DNA from: Tenodera sinensis
Taxonomy: Eukaryota; Arthropoda; Insecta; Mantodea; Mantidae
Assembly: GCA_030765045.1 (NCBI GenBank)
Contig: CM060965.1
Coordinates: 27,250,435 to 27,314,434, forward strand
Reading direction: 5' to 3'
Length of the DNA stretch: 64,000 bases
A program made the translations under genes and the position numbers. Shown here piece after piece: positions 23,509 through 36,250 of the stretch; position 1 is the first letter of the stretch, and each line of letters opens with the position of its first letter. The notes under the pieces are model-generated. The model did no database searches. It was not told the DNA's origin and worked only from the letters and a program-made list of their open reading frames with translations.

Positions 23509-24584
23509 TTATTTTTTCCTTCAGTTCTTTAACTATTGCAAGGTTGTCAGATTATTATGCAACACTATTTTTATACCAATGTATTCTACAACACCCATGT
23601 TAATGTGTAACGTTTGTGCATTGTGAGAATTAATAACTATAGGAATTAATAAATTCCTGCTGAGACTGCAGTTAAAATGTATGCATATTGAAATTGCAAT
23701 AAATCTTTTTTTTTAATAGTGAAATGAAAAAAGAAGAAAAAAACTTGTACGTATGTTTTATTTAATCATGCATTATTGGCTTGCTAAGTGTATTTTTATG
23801 AAATGTAAAATTTCATTTTTGATACATTTTGTTCAGAGCTGGATGTGTCGTAAAGATTAGCAGTATCTTTTAATAAGCAGATTGATTTGTTTTCCTGTAA
23901 CACTGGTTAGCATGTCCATTGTATTCTGTTGGCTTTAGATTTGTTGAATATTAAAAAAAGCTGCTCAGGTTTTAAAGTACATTTCTTTGCCAGCTACAGT
24001 TCTGTTTTTAGTTATAGTTTCTTTTTTATGTTGAGCTTTAAACAATCTGTTCATAATTTGTTGGGACAATTTGAAATTTTTGTCATCAAGATTCTATATT
24101 TCTGGTTAGTAACACAGGAGAACGATAAGGAAAGAAAACCTTGGAAGAATCTCCAACACCAGAAGGTGAATGTCGAATACTTTATAGCTACAGTAAACCA
24201 TTATGTATTTATACTGTTCCCAAACTCATCCGTGCAAAAAAGTGACATATTCCCATGGATTGGGAACTTGACATTTGAACCATAGATAGATTCCCATGCA
24301 GTACTATTCCTTCATGGAAAAAACTACCACTACAATTTGCATAAAAACATTTACTCCTACTCCTACTAGAATTTCTGCAAAATTCTCAATAACCTGGTTC
24401 TCTGAAGGATATGCCTGCTGATGATACCAGCACAGTAAACTTTTAGAGTATTATAGTTCTGCATTTAGGGGAAGCTTAAAAATTTGATTATATGTAATTT
24501 ATGTATATAATACGCTTTTGGGAATCTCCCCACCCCTTCTGATAACATTTGGCTCATGTAAAAAAGGGGATAACTCCTCCTACT
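23509..24584. other. No gene seen
   Basis: A 118-codon frame (23929-24285) is open, but it is Phe/Ser-rich, lacks a recognisable domain and has no splice or codon support. Confidence 0.5.
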
Positions 24585-24945
24585 AAGGACTTTTATGCTG
24601 CCTCCGTTTCTGCACCATGGGCTGGTGCATAGAGCTCTGGTTCCCAGTCACAGAATAGAGGGTTCAATTGTACACATAAAGCTACAGATTTTTAGTCCCA
24701 GGTGTAGGACAGGTGTCCACTTGGCATCATGAGAAAAGTGAGGAGCTGCAATAAGCAGAGTTCTCAACCAAGTAAACGAATATTCTGGCTGAGGGATGAG
24801 TGATGCTGGCTAATTATCTCCCTGAGTCGGTGGGATGATTACCCTTGTCTGCCACAGTAAATGGGCAAGAGGCCATTAGTTGGATTGGTAGACCCAGGTC
24901 CATTAGGACTGTGGCATTATTATTACTTATTTATTTACCCTTTTT
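24585..24945 (+). repeat. Possible tRNA-derived SINE
   Basis: gggctggtgcatagagctct and gagggttcaattg are box-A-like and box-B-like and about 45 bases apart. The stretch ends in gcattattattactt. No target duplication was found. Confidence 0.35.
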
Positions 24946-25089
24946 GCCAGAGTAAATATTCTGTGTAAATGGTAAAATTTTGACTTCAATTATTCACAAG
25001 ATCAACGAAACTAGAGCCAAACAATTAATCTTGTTCCTACACTGAAGTGTACTGATTCAATCTGAAGCAAGAGCAAATCTCTCTAAAGT

Positions 25090-26360
25090 TACAAGGGCTA
25101 TCTCAGAAATACCCAATCTGACATATAGATAGTGGTTATTTCAAACAAATGACCATGGTATAAAGTACCAACCTTATAAAGCTTAAGTTTGAGGATGCTG
25201 CACTGTGTAGTATTTGTTTGGCAGTCATCAATAGCGAATACTCTCTGCAAGTTTGTAAACATAGATAAAACTGGTCATTATGTCGTGCAATACTTTTATT
25301 TGAAAGATATTAGTCCAGCTTATATTAAAGCTGAGCTAGATTCTATTCTGGGCGAGTCTGCTCCTTCATTTACAACAGTAAAATACTGGGTGGCAGAGTT
25401 TAAGCAAGGCTGTATGAGCTGCCAAGATGAACATTGAAGTGGTTGTCCAAATGATGTGACCATGCCAGAAATTGTAAAGAAAATCCACAAAATGGTATTG
25501 GATGACTGTTGACTGAAAGTGTGCAGGCTAGCAGACATTGCAGGCATTTCAAAAAGTGCTGTACATTGCATACTGACTAAAAATTTGGACATAAGAAAGC
25601 TGTGCGTAAGATGGTTGCCGCATTTGCTCACAATGGAGGATGTTTCATTCGAGTGCTTGACAATGTTTCACTGTAATAAAGCTGAGTTTTTATGTAATTC
25701 ATAACCATGGATGAAACATGGGTGTGTTACTTCACACCTGAGATGACGGAACAGCGGAAACAGTGGATTGAAAGGGGAGAATCTGCTCCAAAGAAGGCGA
25801 AGACAGTTCCATCTGCAGGCAAGGTCATGGCATCAGTTTTTTGGTATGCACTTGGGCTAATTTTCATTATCTCCAAAAAGAAAAAGCAATCAATGGCAAG
25901 TATTATACAAACTTGTTGCAGCATTTGAATAATGAAATCAAGCAAAAATGGCTGCATTTAATGGAAAGGAACATTTTGTTTTATCAGGACAATGCACCAG
26001 TTCACACATCCATTATTGCCATGACCAAAGTCATTGAGTTAAAAGTTCAAATTACTTCCTCAGGCACCCTATTTATCAGATTTAACCTTCTGTGATTATT
26101 TTCTGTTTTCAAACTTGAAGAAATGGCTTGGTGGTAACAGATTTGCGTAACAGATTTGCCAGCAATGAAGAGGTGGAGCAGGTGGCTATTTTGTAGAGCT
26201 GGACGGTTCACACTATAAGCAGCGTATCAGAACTTTTGAGCATCACAGGGAAAAAATGTATCAAGCTGGAAGAAGACTGTAGAGAAATAAAGATGTTTTT
26301 TTACCAACATTTTTGTGCTTTCTGTGTTAGGTTGGGTACTTCTGGGACAGTCTCATATAT
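25090..26360 (+). mobile_element. Mariner transposon, decayed, with recognisable inverted ends
   Basis: The left end (caagggctatctcagaaat at 25092, after TA at 25090) matches the complement of the right end around 26325-26358 over about 30 bases with mismatches. The right end is also next to TA. Transposase fragments are in order: AELDSILGESAPSFTTVKYW (25330-25390), an HTH stretch around RLADIAGISKSAVHCIL (25523-25575), the first catalytic block TMDETWVCYFTPEM (25704-25745), then LFYQDNAPVHTS (about 25977-26012), the second block. Stops (for example at 25434 and 25510) and frameshifts make it a pseudogene. A length of about 1.27 kb is typical. Confidence 0.9.
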
Positions 26361-26559
26361 GTTGGGTCTGTCAAGTAATCTGATAATCAGAGTTAGAATC
26401 TTGCTTGGGGCAAGTTGCTTCAATTAGGTTTTTCTGGCATTTTCACTTAGTGGAAGGGAACTTCTCAGCTCTTTGGAACATTGAGCAGTCTTCCATAACC
26501 TCATGGTCTCTAGAGCTGAGATGCTATAAGGGGTGTATGAAAAGAAAGAAAAAGGTGGG

Positions 26560-26572
26560 GGGGGGGGGGGGG
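26560..26572. repeat. Poly-G tract
   Basis: A G run of about 17 bases within aggtgggggg...tcctgg, just downstream of the mariner element. Confidence 0.85.
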
Positions 26573-26649
26573 TCCTGGAGTAAATGACTGAAGATTGTGT
26601 CTAGCCTACTGAAGTTGTCAAAGTATTGTTACATACAAGATTGTGTTTC

Positions 26650-26985
26650 TTTTTACACCTGCTACAAACAGTCCTACAAAAGCATATTTGAGATATACAT
26701 TTGCAAAGATGTTATCTTACACATTCCATTTTACTTATTGAACGCAAGAGCCTGAAACAGGTTATCTTTAAAAACCTGTTTCAGTATATTTGAATATGAA
26801 ATTCTATATTCTTTGCACAGTATGAGAACAAAAGCACTTCAAAAACCATATGATAAAATAATAAATAAATCAATAGAAAAAAGACCTTTGAAAATGTTAA
26901 TGCTATAACAAATGACATTTTAATAAGATCTGCATTTTTTCACAGTAAATTTGTTTCTCTCTTATTCTGGCACTTCAGCCCACTT
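26650..26985 (-). repeat. Possible partial ACTTTCTCTAC-family copy
   Basis: It shares taagatctgcattttttcac and attttgtttctctct-type phrases with 45760-45810 of the 839-bp copy. Both ends are missing, so assignment is tentative. Confidence 0.35.
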
Positions 26986-26989
26986 GTAA

Positions 26990-27385
26990 GGAGGTGTCCT
27001 TTCCATTGTTGATAAGCACAGAGACCCAGGTCATTCAATATGCAGGACATAGATATTTTAGCAATGCCCAGCTCTTGAGCCATCACTCACTGTCTCTGAA
27101 CCAAATTTCTTCACACACATGCTGCAACTGCTTTTCTGGAGTGTGCACAGAGCATGGTCTTCCTTGTCTGTGGTGGTCTTTCATAGTTCCATTCTCAAGA
27201 AAGCACTAGACAATGCAATAGATGAACTTCCTGCATATTTTCAATTTCTGGAGAAGTTTGGATATCTCAACTGGAGTTTTGCCTATCTTGTGCAAAGCCA
27301 TCACAGCTACACTATTTTCATAATTGGCTCATTACTAGGCACCAGCTTGCCAAGAGCCTCACCCAATGATGTGGCACAATCAAAA
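26990..27385 (-). pseudogene. Tc1/mariner-type transposase N-terminal fragment
   Basis: The minus strand reads VMALHKIGKTPVEISKLLQK and KICRKFIYCIV, then ENGTMKDHHRQGRPCSVHTP. This is the helix-turn-helix pair and linker typical of this group. It closely parallels KTLQKLKTSRMFVYRVIERF of the element at 6562. Then SMSCILND and GHLLTSGLK follow. The catalytic part is absent and the fragment is frameshifted. Confidence 0.7.
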
Positions 27386-28060
27386 CTAGGAAGAATTAGA
27401 ATTAAGAGGAAAATAGTAGAAAGAGTTGCAAATGTTGGACTAGAGTGAGAATATGAGAATGTTTTACACCAGTGTCTGTTAGGACAACAAAGGCTTAGTC
27501 AAAATGACACCTGGTTGAGTAGGATAAAGGAAGTCATGGTGAAGTCAGGTTTTGGTAAAATGGGGAGAGGGAGAATTGCTAGAAAATGGTTTCTGGAAAC
27601 GATATTGAAACAAGAAATATTTGTGAGGTTCAATTTAATAGGTTCACTGGGAATATATAGAGAAATGAAAGTGAAGTGTGGCAGGGAAAAGTGTATTGGT
27701 AGATGTGACTTAACAATGAGAGAAGGCTTGGCATGAGCTAGAACAGGAGTGGTAAAATTCAAAGGCTTAACATTAGGGAGCAATTCAGCCCATCATATAA
27801 AAAAGATATGTGGCATGAAATTTTGGAAATTAAAGTAAATGAAGATTTTCAGGAAGAAAATTGGCAAAAAAGAATGTTCAAATTTACCTAAAGAAATTCA
27901 AGGAAAAGAAGTTTTTGAATGTAAAATAGAGAAGCATAATGGAAATAAGAAACCTTTTAGACAGAGTGAGAGCCAAGTGACAGAAAAGTTAGTAAGAAAG
28001 GGACAAAAGAGGAAATAAGCTTTAAGTGATAGGTAAGCCCTAAATAAATTTGGCAAACAA
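27386..28060 (+). pseudogene. Non-LTR retrotransposon C-terminal fragment
   Basis: The plus strand reads DTWLSRIKEVMVKSGFG then RIARKWFLETILKQEI and LGIYREMKVKCGREKCIGRC. This block arrangement (SRI..LM...G.G, then Y..IK...G.E.Y) is found in insect LINE ORF2 C-termini between RT and the CCHC motif. It may be the same family as 6115-8520. Stops are present. Confidence 0.55.
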
Positions 28061-29880
28061 AGGCTTGGGTCCCAGGGGTTACAACTTAATGTGATAATGG
28101 GGAACTAAGCAACTATAAAATTGGTGTTACGCATTTGTATAAAACACCATTGTTTGTATTAGAACATTATACAACACAACCCTGCTAATCTGAATACAAA
28201 GTCCATAATTTAAAAAAAAAACAATAAAAAGCTTATTTGTAGTGTGGAGAAAGTGTTTTTATTATAGAACTGACAAACTACACATATTGAAACTACACAT
28301 ATTGGAACAAAATGTTTATTGCACAAAAATGCCCAATGTTTTTCCACTAGTTGTGCTGCAAAAGTTCTCTATTTTCCCCCAGTTTTTTTCCAGTCACTGA
28401 TAGTGACTTTTCCAACACCAGATTTAATAGCCACTTTTGTAGCACTTTCTCCCTTGTCAAGTCACTTAAGCACTTACAGTTTTTCTTTTAACGTACAGGA
28501 ACTATGTTTTCGTTTGGTTGACATTGTAGTGCAGGATGTAACGCAAACAAGCGTTTGTTCTGTATTAATTTATGAGCCAAAAAGATAAATTACTGTAGAA
28601 TGATAGCTAACAATAGTAAAACAAACTGAACTACCCATGTACCACTACTATTGCATGATTGTCTATGTGCACAGGTCAGATGAATACATTGCTGTTAGGT
28701 TGAATACATTCTCATTATGTTGTGTGTGGTAATAACAACTTCCTCACATCACTACACTACATTACCTTGTAGCTGCTAATCCTATAGCTAAATTTATATA
28801 CATTTTTTATTTTTGTTTCTCGGATAATCCAAATATTTCCGAATCTGAACAGGCCACACTCCCAATTAATTTGGATTAGTGGGATTCTACTCTATTTGGA
28901 TTACAATGAATACTATACTAGGCACTATAAGTCAGGAATGTGAGACCAGCAGAGGCAGGAAGTACAGCCTCTCTCAAAAGTTGTGACAGTATTTATGGTG
29001 AGACTAGGTATACACAGGAAAGAAGTTTCACATGTCAAGAGTATTGCTTCAACACTGTAAGCTCAAAATCATTTCGCTTTCAATTTGTTATTGTTGTTCC
29101 TTCAGTTTAGAAGTCTCCAGCAATGCCTAACTTACATGTTAATGAGACACGTTCTCATCAGAATGGTAAGGGTAAAATGTTAAAGTGTTCTATTGCAGCA
29201 GTATGTTAAAGAATTCTCAGATACATTCAACACAGATGGAAATACCACATTGATAGCCGTATGCAAAGTCTATAAAAGCTGATCAACACTCTCAAGTAAT
29301 GTAGCATTTATCTGGCAATAAATGTCATGGCTTCTTATTCTACTATGAAACAGGTGTTTTTAGGTGAAACAAGCCCGTCCAGCTCAATTTCTGGACTTTG
29401 TGTGAATTTTATTCAAATTTATGTAAATCTTTTGTTTTGGCAGATATTTGTATATTTAAAGAGAAAACTACAAAACGGCCTTCAAGTAGACATTGAGAGT
29501 GTAAGTACAGTGACTTGCTTCCTATGAAATGTGCAAGAGTGACTTGTGGCATAGAATGATCATTATTCCAATACCAAGCAATGCTCTGTGACAATAGGCA
29601 GAGATTTCTGATGGATAATGTTGGGAATACATATGTTGGGCACTGTCGTAAATTCATTACCGGTGAGTTGTTAAAACATTTTTATTACTTGTCCAAAAAT
29701 GAAAAATTAAAGAAAATATTTGTATAGAAAATATTTTGAACTTTTTTGATAAACTTTGTCTCCATTTTTAATGCATAAAAAAGATAATTTAACATTTTTA
29801 CTACCTAACAACTAAGGCATTTAAACAGTTCAAACAGTTAAATAAGGAAAAATTGAAGCTATTAACAGTGAAGCAACAAG
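28061..29880. other. No gene seen
   Basis: Short frames only, with no recognisable repeat that I can name. Confidence 0.5.
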
Positions 29881-29882
29881 AT

Positions 29883-29960
29883 TCTAAAGTAGGAACAAGT
29901 TAGAAACTAATTCTCAATAAGATAAGTGAAGTTTTTAGTTTCTAATTTGTTCTTACTTTA
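29883..29960. repeat. Palindrome sharing a Penelope-element end sequence
   Basis: Arms ctaaagtaggaacaagttag (29893 region) and its inverse at about 29934-29960 pair over 26 bp. The complement of the right half (ctaaagtaagaacaaattag, then aaacttcacttatctta) matches 2668-2712, the non-coding end of Penelope-like element 1. Confidence 0.6.
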
Positions 29961-30983
29961 GTTCAATCAGTGTTCAGCTGATAACACTATGGGAAGAGTC
30001 CTAGTGTTCTGTGCAAAATACATGGACTACATACCATTTTATATCACAGCAGTTCAAGTAGCTTCTTCCTTTACATGGACAACAAATTCAGAAATATATA
30101 ATTGTATTGATCATACCAAACATTTATGAAAAGGAAACAGACATAAATCAGTTTTATTACATTAAGAAAACTAGTGATATAAACATACTCCAGGTGGCTA
30201 AATAGGTGCTGTGGAATTAACATCCACATAAATTTAATACCTTGTAGTTATTTACTATGTTTATGACTGTCATGCTGGTACTTTCACAGCAATAAATGTT
30301 TCATATGGTGAAGATATAGTTATATCAGCAGATTTCTCTCTTTGGTCTATTGATCTGGTTGTTGGCAGTATTATGCAATGCTCTTCTTGAATTTCTTGGA
30401 CTCTTAGCTAGTCTTTTTTTTTCCTCTCATTTCTTTCTTTTTACAAGGGATGTTGACTAGCTTTACTTTGTTATCCGTAAACATTTGTGATAAATGATCT
30501 ATTTAAACTATTCACAGGCAGTAATACAAGGGATTGTTGTTACCAATGACACCATCCTGTACCAATTTCCTCCTAAGGTCATTCTTATGTATTTCATACT
30601 GCTGAATCCAAGTATATCAAAATTGCTCTATCACATAGGTACCATTTTTCTGGGAAACACAATTGAGTGTACCTGAAAAGTAAAATATCTGCTTCCTGCT
30701 TGATATGTTAAGTGTTATACCATACCTCATAGCTACTTCTTGTAACAATATCTGAAGGAATTGTAAAATAATTATTTTGGTCAGTTTCCTTTATTTTATT
30801 GTTTACTGCTAATGTCAAATATCTGTGTTACAGCCACGCATTGCAGTAACTTTATAACTGAATGAAATGTGTTATATTATTAGAGTCCAGATTAGGCCTT
30901 ATAAATTTTGAAGAACCATTATATAACCATTAATAACCAATATTTATAAGTAATAGTATAGAAGTGACATTGAAGTATTTCAA
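29961..30983. other. No gene seen
   Basis: AT-rich DNA with short frames only. Confidence 0.5.
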
Positions 30984-31176
30984 ATGAAAATAAATGGACT
31001 AGGGAAACTCATTTACACACTTCACTAGAATGCACAATACCTGGACATATTTTGAGAGTTCATTGCTTTCATGGGTACTCAGTAGCTGATGAGAGCAGCG
31101 GACTCTCAAAACATGTCCAGGTGTTGTGCATTTTACTGAACTGTGTAAATACTTTTCCTTTCCTTTATTTTCATTA
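30984..31176. repeat. Near-complete 193-bp palindrome
   Basis: The arms of about 90 bp run from atgaaaataaa at 30984 and from its inverse ending at 31176. They are imperfect but continuous (cacaatacctggacat against the inverse of atgtccaggtgttgtg), with almost no loop around 31080. It is probably a foldback-type element. Confidence 0.8.
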
Positions 31177-31990
31177 ACCAATATTTGCTTTAAAAAACAC
31201 ACAAATTATCCATTTTTATTGTTGCAATTACCATTAGCTAATGTAAATGTTCTTTTGTTGGATTTTGCCAGCATCAACTGATGATTACCCACACATCTAA
31301 TGCAAACTACAACTGCTAGATATGGCAATGGCTATCAGAAGTAGCCTTTTATTTTTCCCATCCTTTGAAACATGAGTAGATTTGTGCTCCGTTGTCACCA
31401 TATGTTTGAGTAAAATACTTATTTTTTCTATAATTCTTGCACAATTTTCAATCAGTTGAAAAGCATGGGCACCAAATTTACCAACATAACCATGAAGTTT
31501 ACTTCTCAGATGCATTGTAACTAAATTTTAGATCTGCTTTCATGTTGCCATTAGTATTGCTAAAATGTCCTACTTACCATACTTCCTGATACTAGAGAAA
31601 AAGTATTTTTATTTAAAAAAAGGCAATAAATTGGTATTTATTATTCAAATAGGCGAAACGGAAAGTGGTTTTGTAACTTTCAAACATTTCAAAACATAAT
31701 TATCTCTGCATAACTGTTGATTTATTCCAGGTGTAGTTATTAATAAAGATAATATAAAATTTGTGTTCAGTAAAAAATGACAACCCTTTAGAAAAAGTCA
31801 TGACACAATTATATTCTGACCAAGGTTGAAACCCTGCTATATCTAGAGAAGTAACTGAAAAGAAGAGAATGTACTGTTATGTAGAAGGTGATTCTATTTC
31901 TTAAAACATGAGAATTATATTTTACAGCTATATACATGACAGTAGGGATTATACTACAAGATCCAATACATCTTTTCAAAACTACTTACA
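31177..31990. other. No gene seen
   Basis: Short frames only. Confidence 0.5.
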
Positions 31991-33240
31991 CTATTAATGT
32001 TATAAGTTCTGATAGGAATAATGGAAGCCTCTTTGAAACCTTGTTTGCAAATGTTACATCCTTTTTTCTTAAATTGTATTATTTTGGTCATTAATGGTGA
32101 GTATGAAAACCTGCATCAGAAGCAATTTCAAGTTTCCAGGAAAATCAAGATTTTTCCATGTTTCTTTACTAAAGATCTGCGCTACATATGCAGGTTGAAC
32201 TGAACAACCCAGTTTGAGAGGTTTTCCAAAAACAAGGCACCACTACTTGTATCTCGTCTATGGCGATGGGACTTTTTAAGAACTCTTGTCAGTATTTTCT
32301 TTTATGGAAATAGACAAAGTTTTCAAACTACTTTTTGATGGATGGCAACATGAATTAATGGAAGAACTTCAAGTATGCATCTGAACAGTGTAGACTTTTC
32401 ACTGATTCATATAAAACTACTTTGAAGGCTGTTTTACTTCATAATGGGAACAAGTAGACCTTAGCCTTGTTCACATGAAGGAAACTTGAAACAATTTATT
32501 GGAGAAAATAAAATATGAAGATCATCAGTAGAGGTTATATGTTTACCTTAAAAGTTACAGGTTTGCTAAATGGACTAAAACAATTTTTTACAGAATTCAC
32601 CTGCTTTCATTACAGTCGATCAGGCCACAAACATGAATGCAAGGATAAAAAAGGCCAAACTGAGGATAAAGCATTCCAGAACTGAAAAAGCCTATTAGGG
32701 TTCAGAAGCAAAAATTGTTATCCCCTCTCCAGATTAAGCTTGATTTGATAAAATGGTTTGTGAAACAGCAATGGATAAAAATATTCAAGGATTTACTTAT
32801 TTAAAAGAAAAATGTTCACAACTTAGTGAAGTTAAAAAAAAATAGTATATTTGTTGGTCCTTGTGATTCTTATTTCAAAAATAAAGTGAATATGCTGCTG
32901 AAACTAGGGCCTAGGATGCAATATAGAAAGTTATAGGAAAACCAAAAGTCTGAAAATTAGGTAGAAATTGTGGACATCATTTAGAGGTGGACTTTTTCTG
33001 CAAAATAGTTTTATCTCAATTAACATGTAGTGATAGAACAGTGTGCAGACAAAGGATAGAGAAACTCATATTTTGATTGTCTCTTGCAAGAATTGCACAT
33101 AATACAATAATTTTGTTGGCATATTTGTATTCAGCAGTGTCAAATCCATAGTCCACTAAAAATGTTTGCAGGGAAGAGAAAGTTTATTTTTCTGCCTACA
33201 GTGTAACTTGTATTCTTAATCAACTTTGGAACGTATGAAA
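31991..33240 (+). pseudogene. Relic of a dispersed insect repeat-protein family
   Basis: Plus-strand fragments in changing frames read CRLFTDSYKTTLKAVLLHNG, LKVTGLLNG, TEFTCFHY, then GIFVGPCDS. The order and spacing resemble a protein repeated many times in insect and cnidarian genomes (LF.DSSK.SLKAVLLHNGN, then a C.LC.WDSR block, then GIFVGPQ). Its mobile-element class is not clear to me. It is broken by many stops and is certainly not functional. Confidence 0.5.
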
Positions 33241-34344
33241 AAGATGTGTTATGAAGACCTTTAGCTACACACACACACATGTATGTATTTTTTTTATACT
33301 GTAGCTGTATATCTGCAAAAATTCTTAACTTTATATTTATGGGCTATTCTTTGCTTTTCCTTTATGCTTTGGCACTTACTGAGAAAAATTACAAAATCTA
33401 ATTCCAAAACCTTCAAATTGGTCAAAGCAGAATTGCCACAAAAATCCTCCAAATGAGAAGCGCACTACCCAAACACACCATAAAAACTTTCTAGAATAAA
33501 TATGCAAGTTTGTTAAATAAAGGGATTTTAATCTCTCATGTACAGAGTAGTTTGTTAGACTTGATGACTTTTCAGAACTAAGGTAAAGCACTTGTTAGTA
33601 TAGCCTTGGTCCTATAGCTTACTGTTGAGATCATATCCCTATATTTGATTGATTGAAACCGAGTTTAAAGGAGTCCCATTATTACCAACATCATTGTTGT
33701 TTTATATTCTTCAACTCTTCATTCAAATCCCTATATTTTTTGGCTCTGATATTGCTTTTTTCTAAATGTACTTTATGTGTGTTGCTTGAGATGACATTTT
33801 GAATTTTGGATTCAACATGTGATGTTGATGAAAAGTTAATTAAATTACATACAAATGATTGAAAACTAGAGGAATAAAGCAGCTACATAATGTTTGTGCA
33901 AGAGATGAGAAACAATTTGAATGTTGAATCACACAAATTGATAAGAATGGTTTTAAATCTGGGCCCACAGCATGAAAAGCAAGAGTATTACCCCCACAGC
34001 ATTGCAGTGGCTTCTCAGTATTTGTTTTCATTCAAGTATTATGGAGAATGTTGCTGAAATCTATTTAGTAATACATTTTTTTTCCTGCTGTTTTTACCAG
34101 TTGTAATAGTGTTGTGATCTCAACAGATTTTAACATAACTGTTCAACTCTTTTAAGAAATAACTTCTAGTTTCTCTATAGGCATGTTAATAATAGTTTCT
34201 TTTAAGGATTTTGTTGGCCATTTACATCTTACTTTTATCTTACAAGAATGAAAAAGCAATATATTATTACATGCTTTCAGCAAATGTGTAGATCAAAAAT
34301 ACAAGAAATAATTTATCTCTATAGTTCACTGTAGTACAGCCATA
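33241..34344. other. No gene seen
   Basis: It contains a short (AC)n at 33270 but no recognisable coding sequence. Confidence 0.5.
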
Positions 34345-35270
34345 AGGAATTTAACATCCGACGACGACGCTATCTGGCAGGCTGAGAACAGCCCGAGGTG
34401 TGTCATGCGTGTACCTGCCCTTTTAAGGGCTTAACCACTTTATGACGGGATGTGGGGTTTTGCAGGATGGCGGGTGAAGATTGAGGTAGTAGGTTGTAAG
34501 GAGGCAGCAAGATTTTGCTCCTCAGCGGCTGCTTATTCAGTGTGCAACTTCCGTTGGGCACTGCTGGTGTAGGGGTCCAATGTGGAGGTTCGTAATTTAG
34601 AATTTAGAATCCAAGCTTTCTTGGAGGACTGTCAAGGTATTCAGCTTTTGCTGTTGGAGGGGTGTCTCCTTTGTTACAGGGGATGCCCGCAAGCCATGCG
34701 GGGAACCCAGTGTCCCACACGCGTACGTTCAGTGGGGTCATAGTCCCCAAGAGACCTAACCAGGGCACTCCTGTGTTGTGGAATCTGGTCGTACAATTTC
34801 TTTGCCCGGCGCCTGATTTCGTCCTCCACGTACGGAAGAGACGAGGCTTCGTGCAGTAGTCTCGAAGGGAATCTGCGGCATACAGAATAGATTATCCGAA
34901 GGCCTCTATTCTGTATGCGCTGCAGACGCAGGAGATGGGAATGTGCGGCCATGCCCAGATTTCACAGGCGTATAGGAGGAGTGGGATTATGAGAGCCCGA
35001 AAAAGGCGTAGCTTCAGGGGAATTGGCATCCCCGACCGCAGCATTGGGTATAGTGAGGCAGTTGCCCCGCTGGCCCGTGCTGACAGGTCGTTGATGTGTT
35101 CCCAAAAAGTAAGGCCCTTATCGAGCTTCACTCCCAGGTAGGAGATGGAGTTTACCCATTCAATCCTTCTTCGCAGATAGGTGAATGTGGGGAGATTGGC
35201 AGGGAATCGGCGCTTAGTAAAAAGTATGGCGCGGCTTTTCTCCGGATTTAACATCCATTCCCTTGGGAAA
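34345..35270 (-). pseudogene. Jockey-like non-LTR retrotransposon 3' end
   Basis: The minus strand carries the RT C-terminal region: REWMLNPEKSRAILFTKRR, then SYLGVKLDKGLTFWEHI, then LRLFRALIIPLLLYACEIW (open frame to 34892). A second frame (34674-34952) continues with LRLQRIQNRGLRII, typical of this clade after a frameshift. GC content is clearly higher than the flanks. The non-coding tail runs to about 34345. The 5' break is near 35270, where AT-rich DNA resumes, so the copy is 5'-truncated. Confidence 0.85.
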
Positions 35271-35534
35271 ATTAAATTGTCAGTATAAAGCTTGATTACT
35301 TTCTGTCTAAATATGCTAATGCAGAAGCTTCTAATTTTAAGATGCAGAAGGCTAAGAATGTGGTATATTCTTAAAAGTGCTAAAAACATTACTAATGCTT
35401 TCATAAATGCATTTAAAAGAATGGTGTCTGATATTGCAACAGGAGTTCGGGTTGGTCAAAACTAGTACAAATGTTCCTGTAAACATATGTCTGGAAACAA
35501 ATACCTGTTGAGATATGAAACATTTTACCTGTGT

Positions 35535-35960
35535 TGAGCTGCTCTATGGTATTGTTGAAACACAAAAGTAGAATTACAAGTACAGAAATGAAGTATTTAT
35601 GGAAATGTATAGGGAAAAGCAGAAGAGACAAGATAAGAAACTGTGAAATAAGGAATATCCTTAATCAAGAACCAGTAATAAAAAAGATAGAGACAAATGT
35701 TTTACGATGGTTTGGACACATAAATAAAATGGATGAGAGCAGGAAATTGAAGCAGGTGTGAGAGGCCAAGGGGAAGGAAGAAGAGGGAGAGGGCGACCAA
35801 GAATAGAATGGAGTGATTATGTAGAGAAAATAGGGAATAAGAAAGCAAAGACTTTGAGGGAAGCAAAACTAATTGGGGATAGGACAAAATATAGGAAATG
35901 GATTGTAAACCAGCTGAAGAAACCAGAAGCTCGAAAAGGCATAAGGGAGAGGACAAGAAG
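35535..35960 (+). pseudogene. LINE ORF2 C-terminal fragment
   Basis: Two overlapping frames give KSRITSTEMKYLWKCIGKSR, RRDKIRNCEIRNIL, LRWFGHINKMDESRK, then RRGRGRPRIEWSDYVEKIG. These are hallmark blocks of the ORF2 end in many insect LINEs (TATEMK.L, RRDRIRN, RWFGH..RM, RGRPR..W). One frameshift lies near 35758. The same family occurs at 45215-46470. Confidence 0.8.
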
Positions 35961-36084
35961 AAGAAAAGAGTGTGAATTGTGTTTCGTGTTGCAGTCTGTC
36001 TGTCTTCCAGTTGAAGGTCTTTGAACGTGTCTGATTTTCAGTAATATGATGTTGTGCTTGTATTGTAGTGAGGTATACAAACGA

Positions 36085-36250
36085 GATTAGAGGCCCATAT
36101 AATGTACACCGAAATACATCCACACCACAACATTCCATCAGAAAAGTTTTTTGCTAGGCTATTCCAGCGACTTGCAGAAATGGGATCATTTGCAACCAGG
36201 ACAAAGGATCAAGATAGACCTTGTATTTTTGCACACCGGAAATGGAGGAA
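36085..36250 (+). pseudogene. DDE transposase N-terminal fragment, plus orientation
   Basis: It reads HPHHNIPSEKFFARLFQRLA then EMGSFATRTKDQDRP. The fragment is related to the minus-strand fragment next to it, which reads AETRSF-type sequence then RTMDRGRPHT. Confidence 0.6.

Noticed and set aside
23929..24285. Possible 118-residue protein
   Set aside because: It is rich in Phe and Ser, with no recognisable motif, no conserved start context and no exon support.
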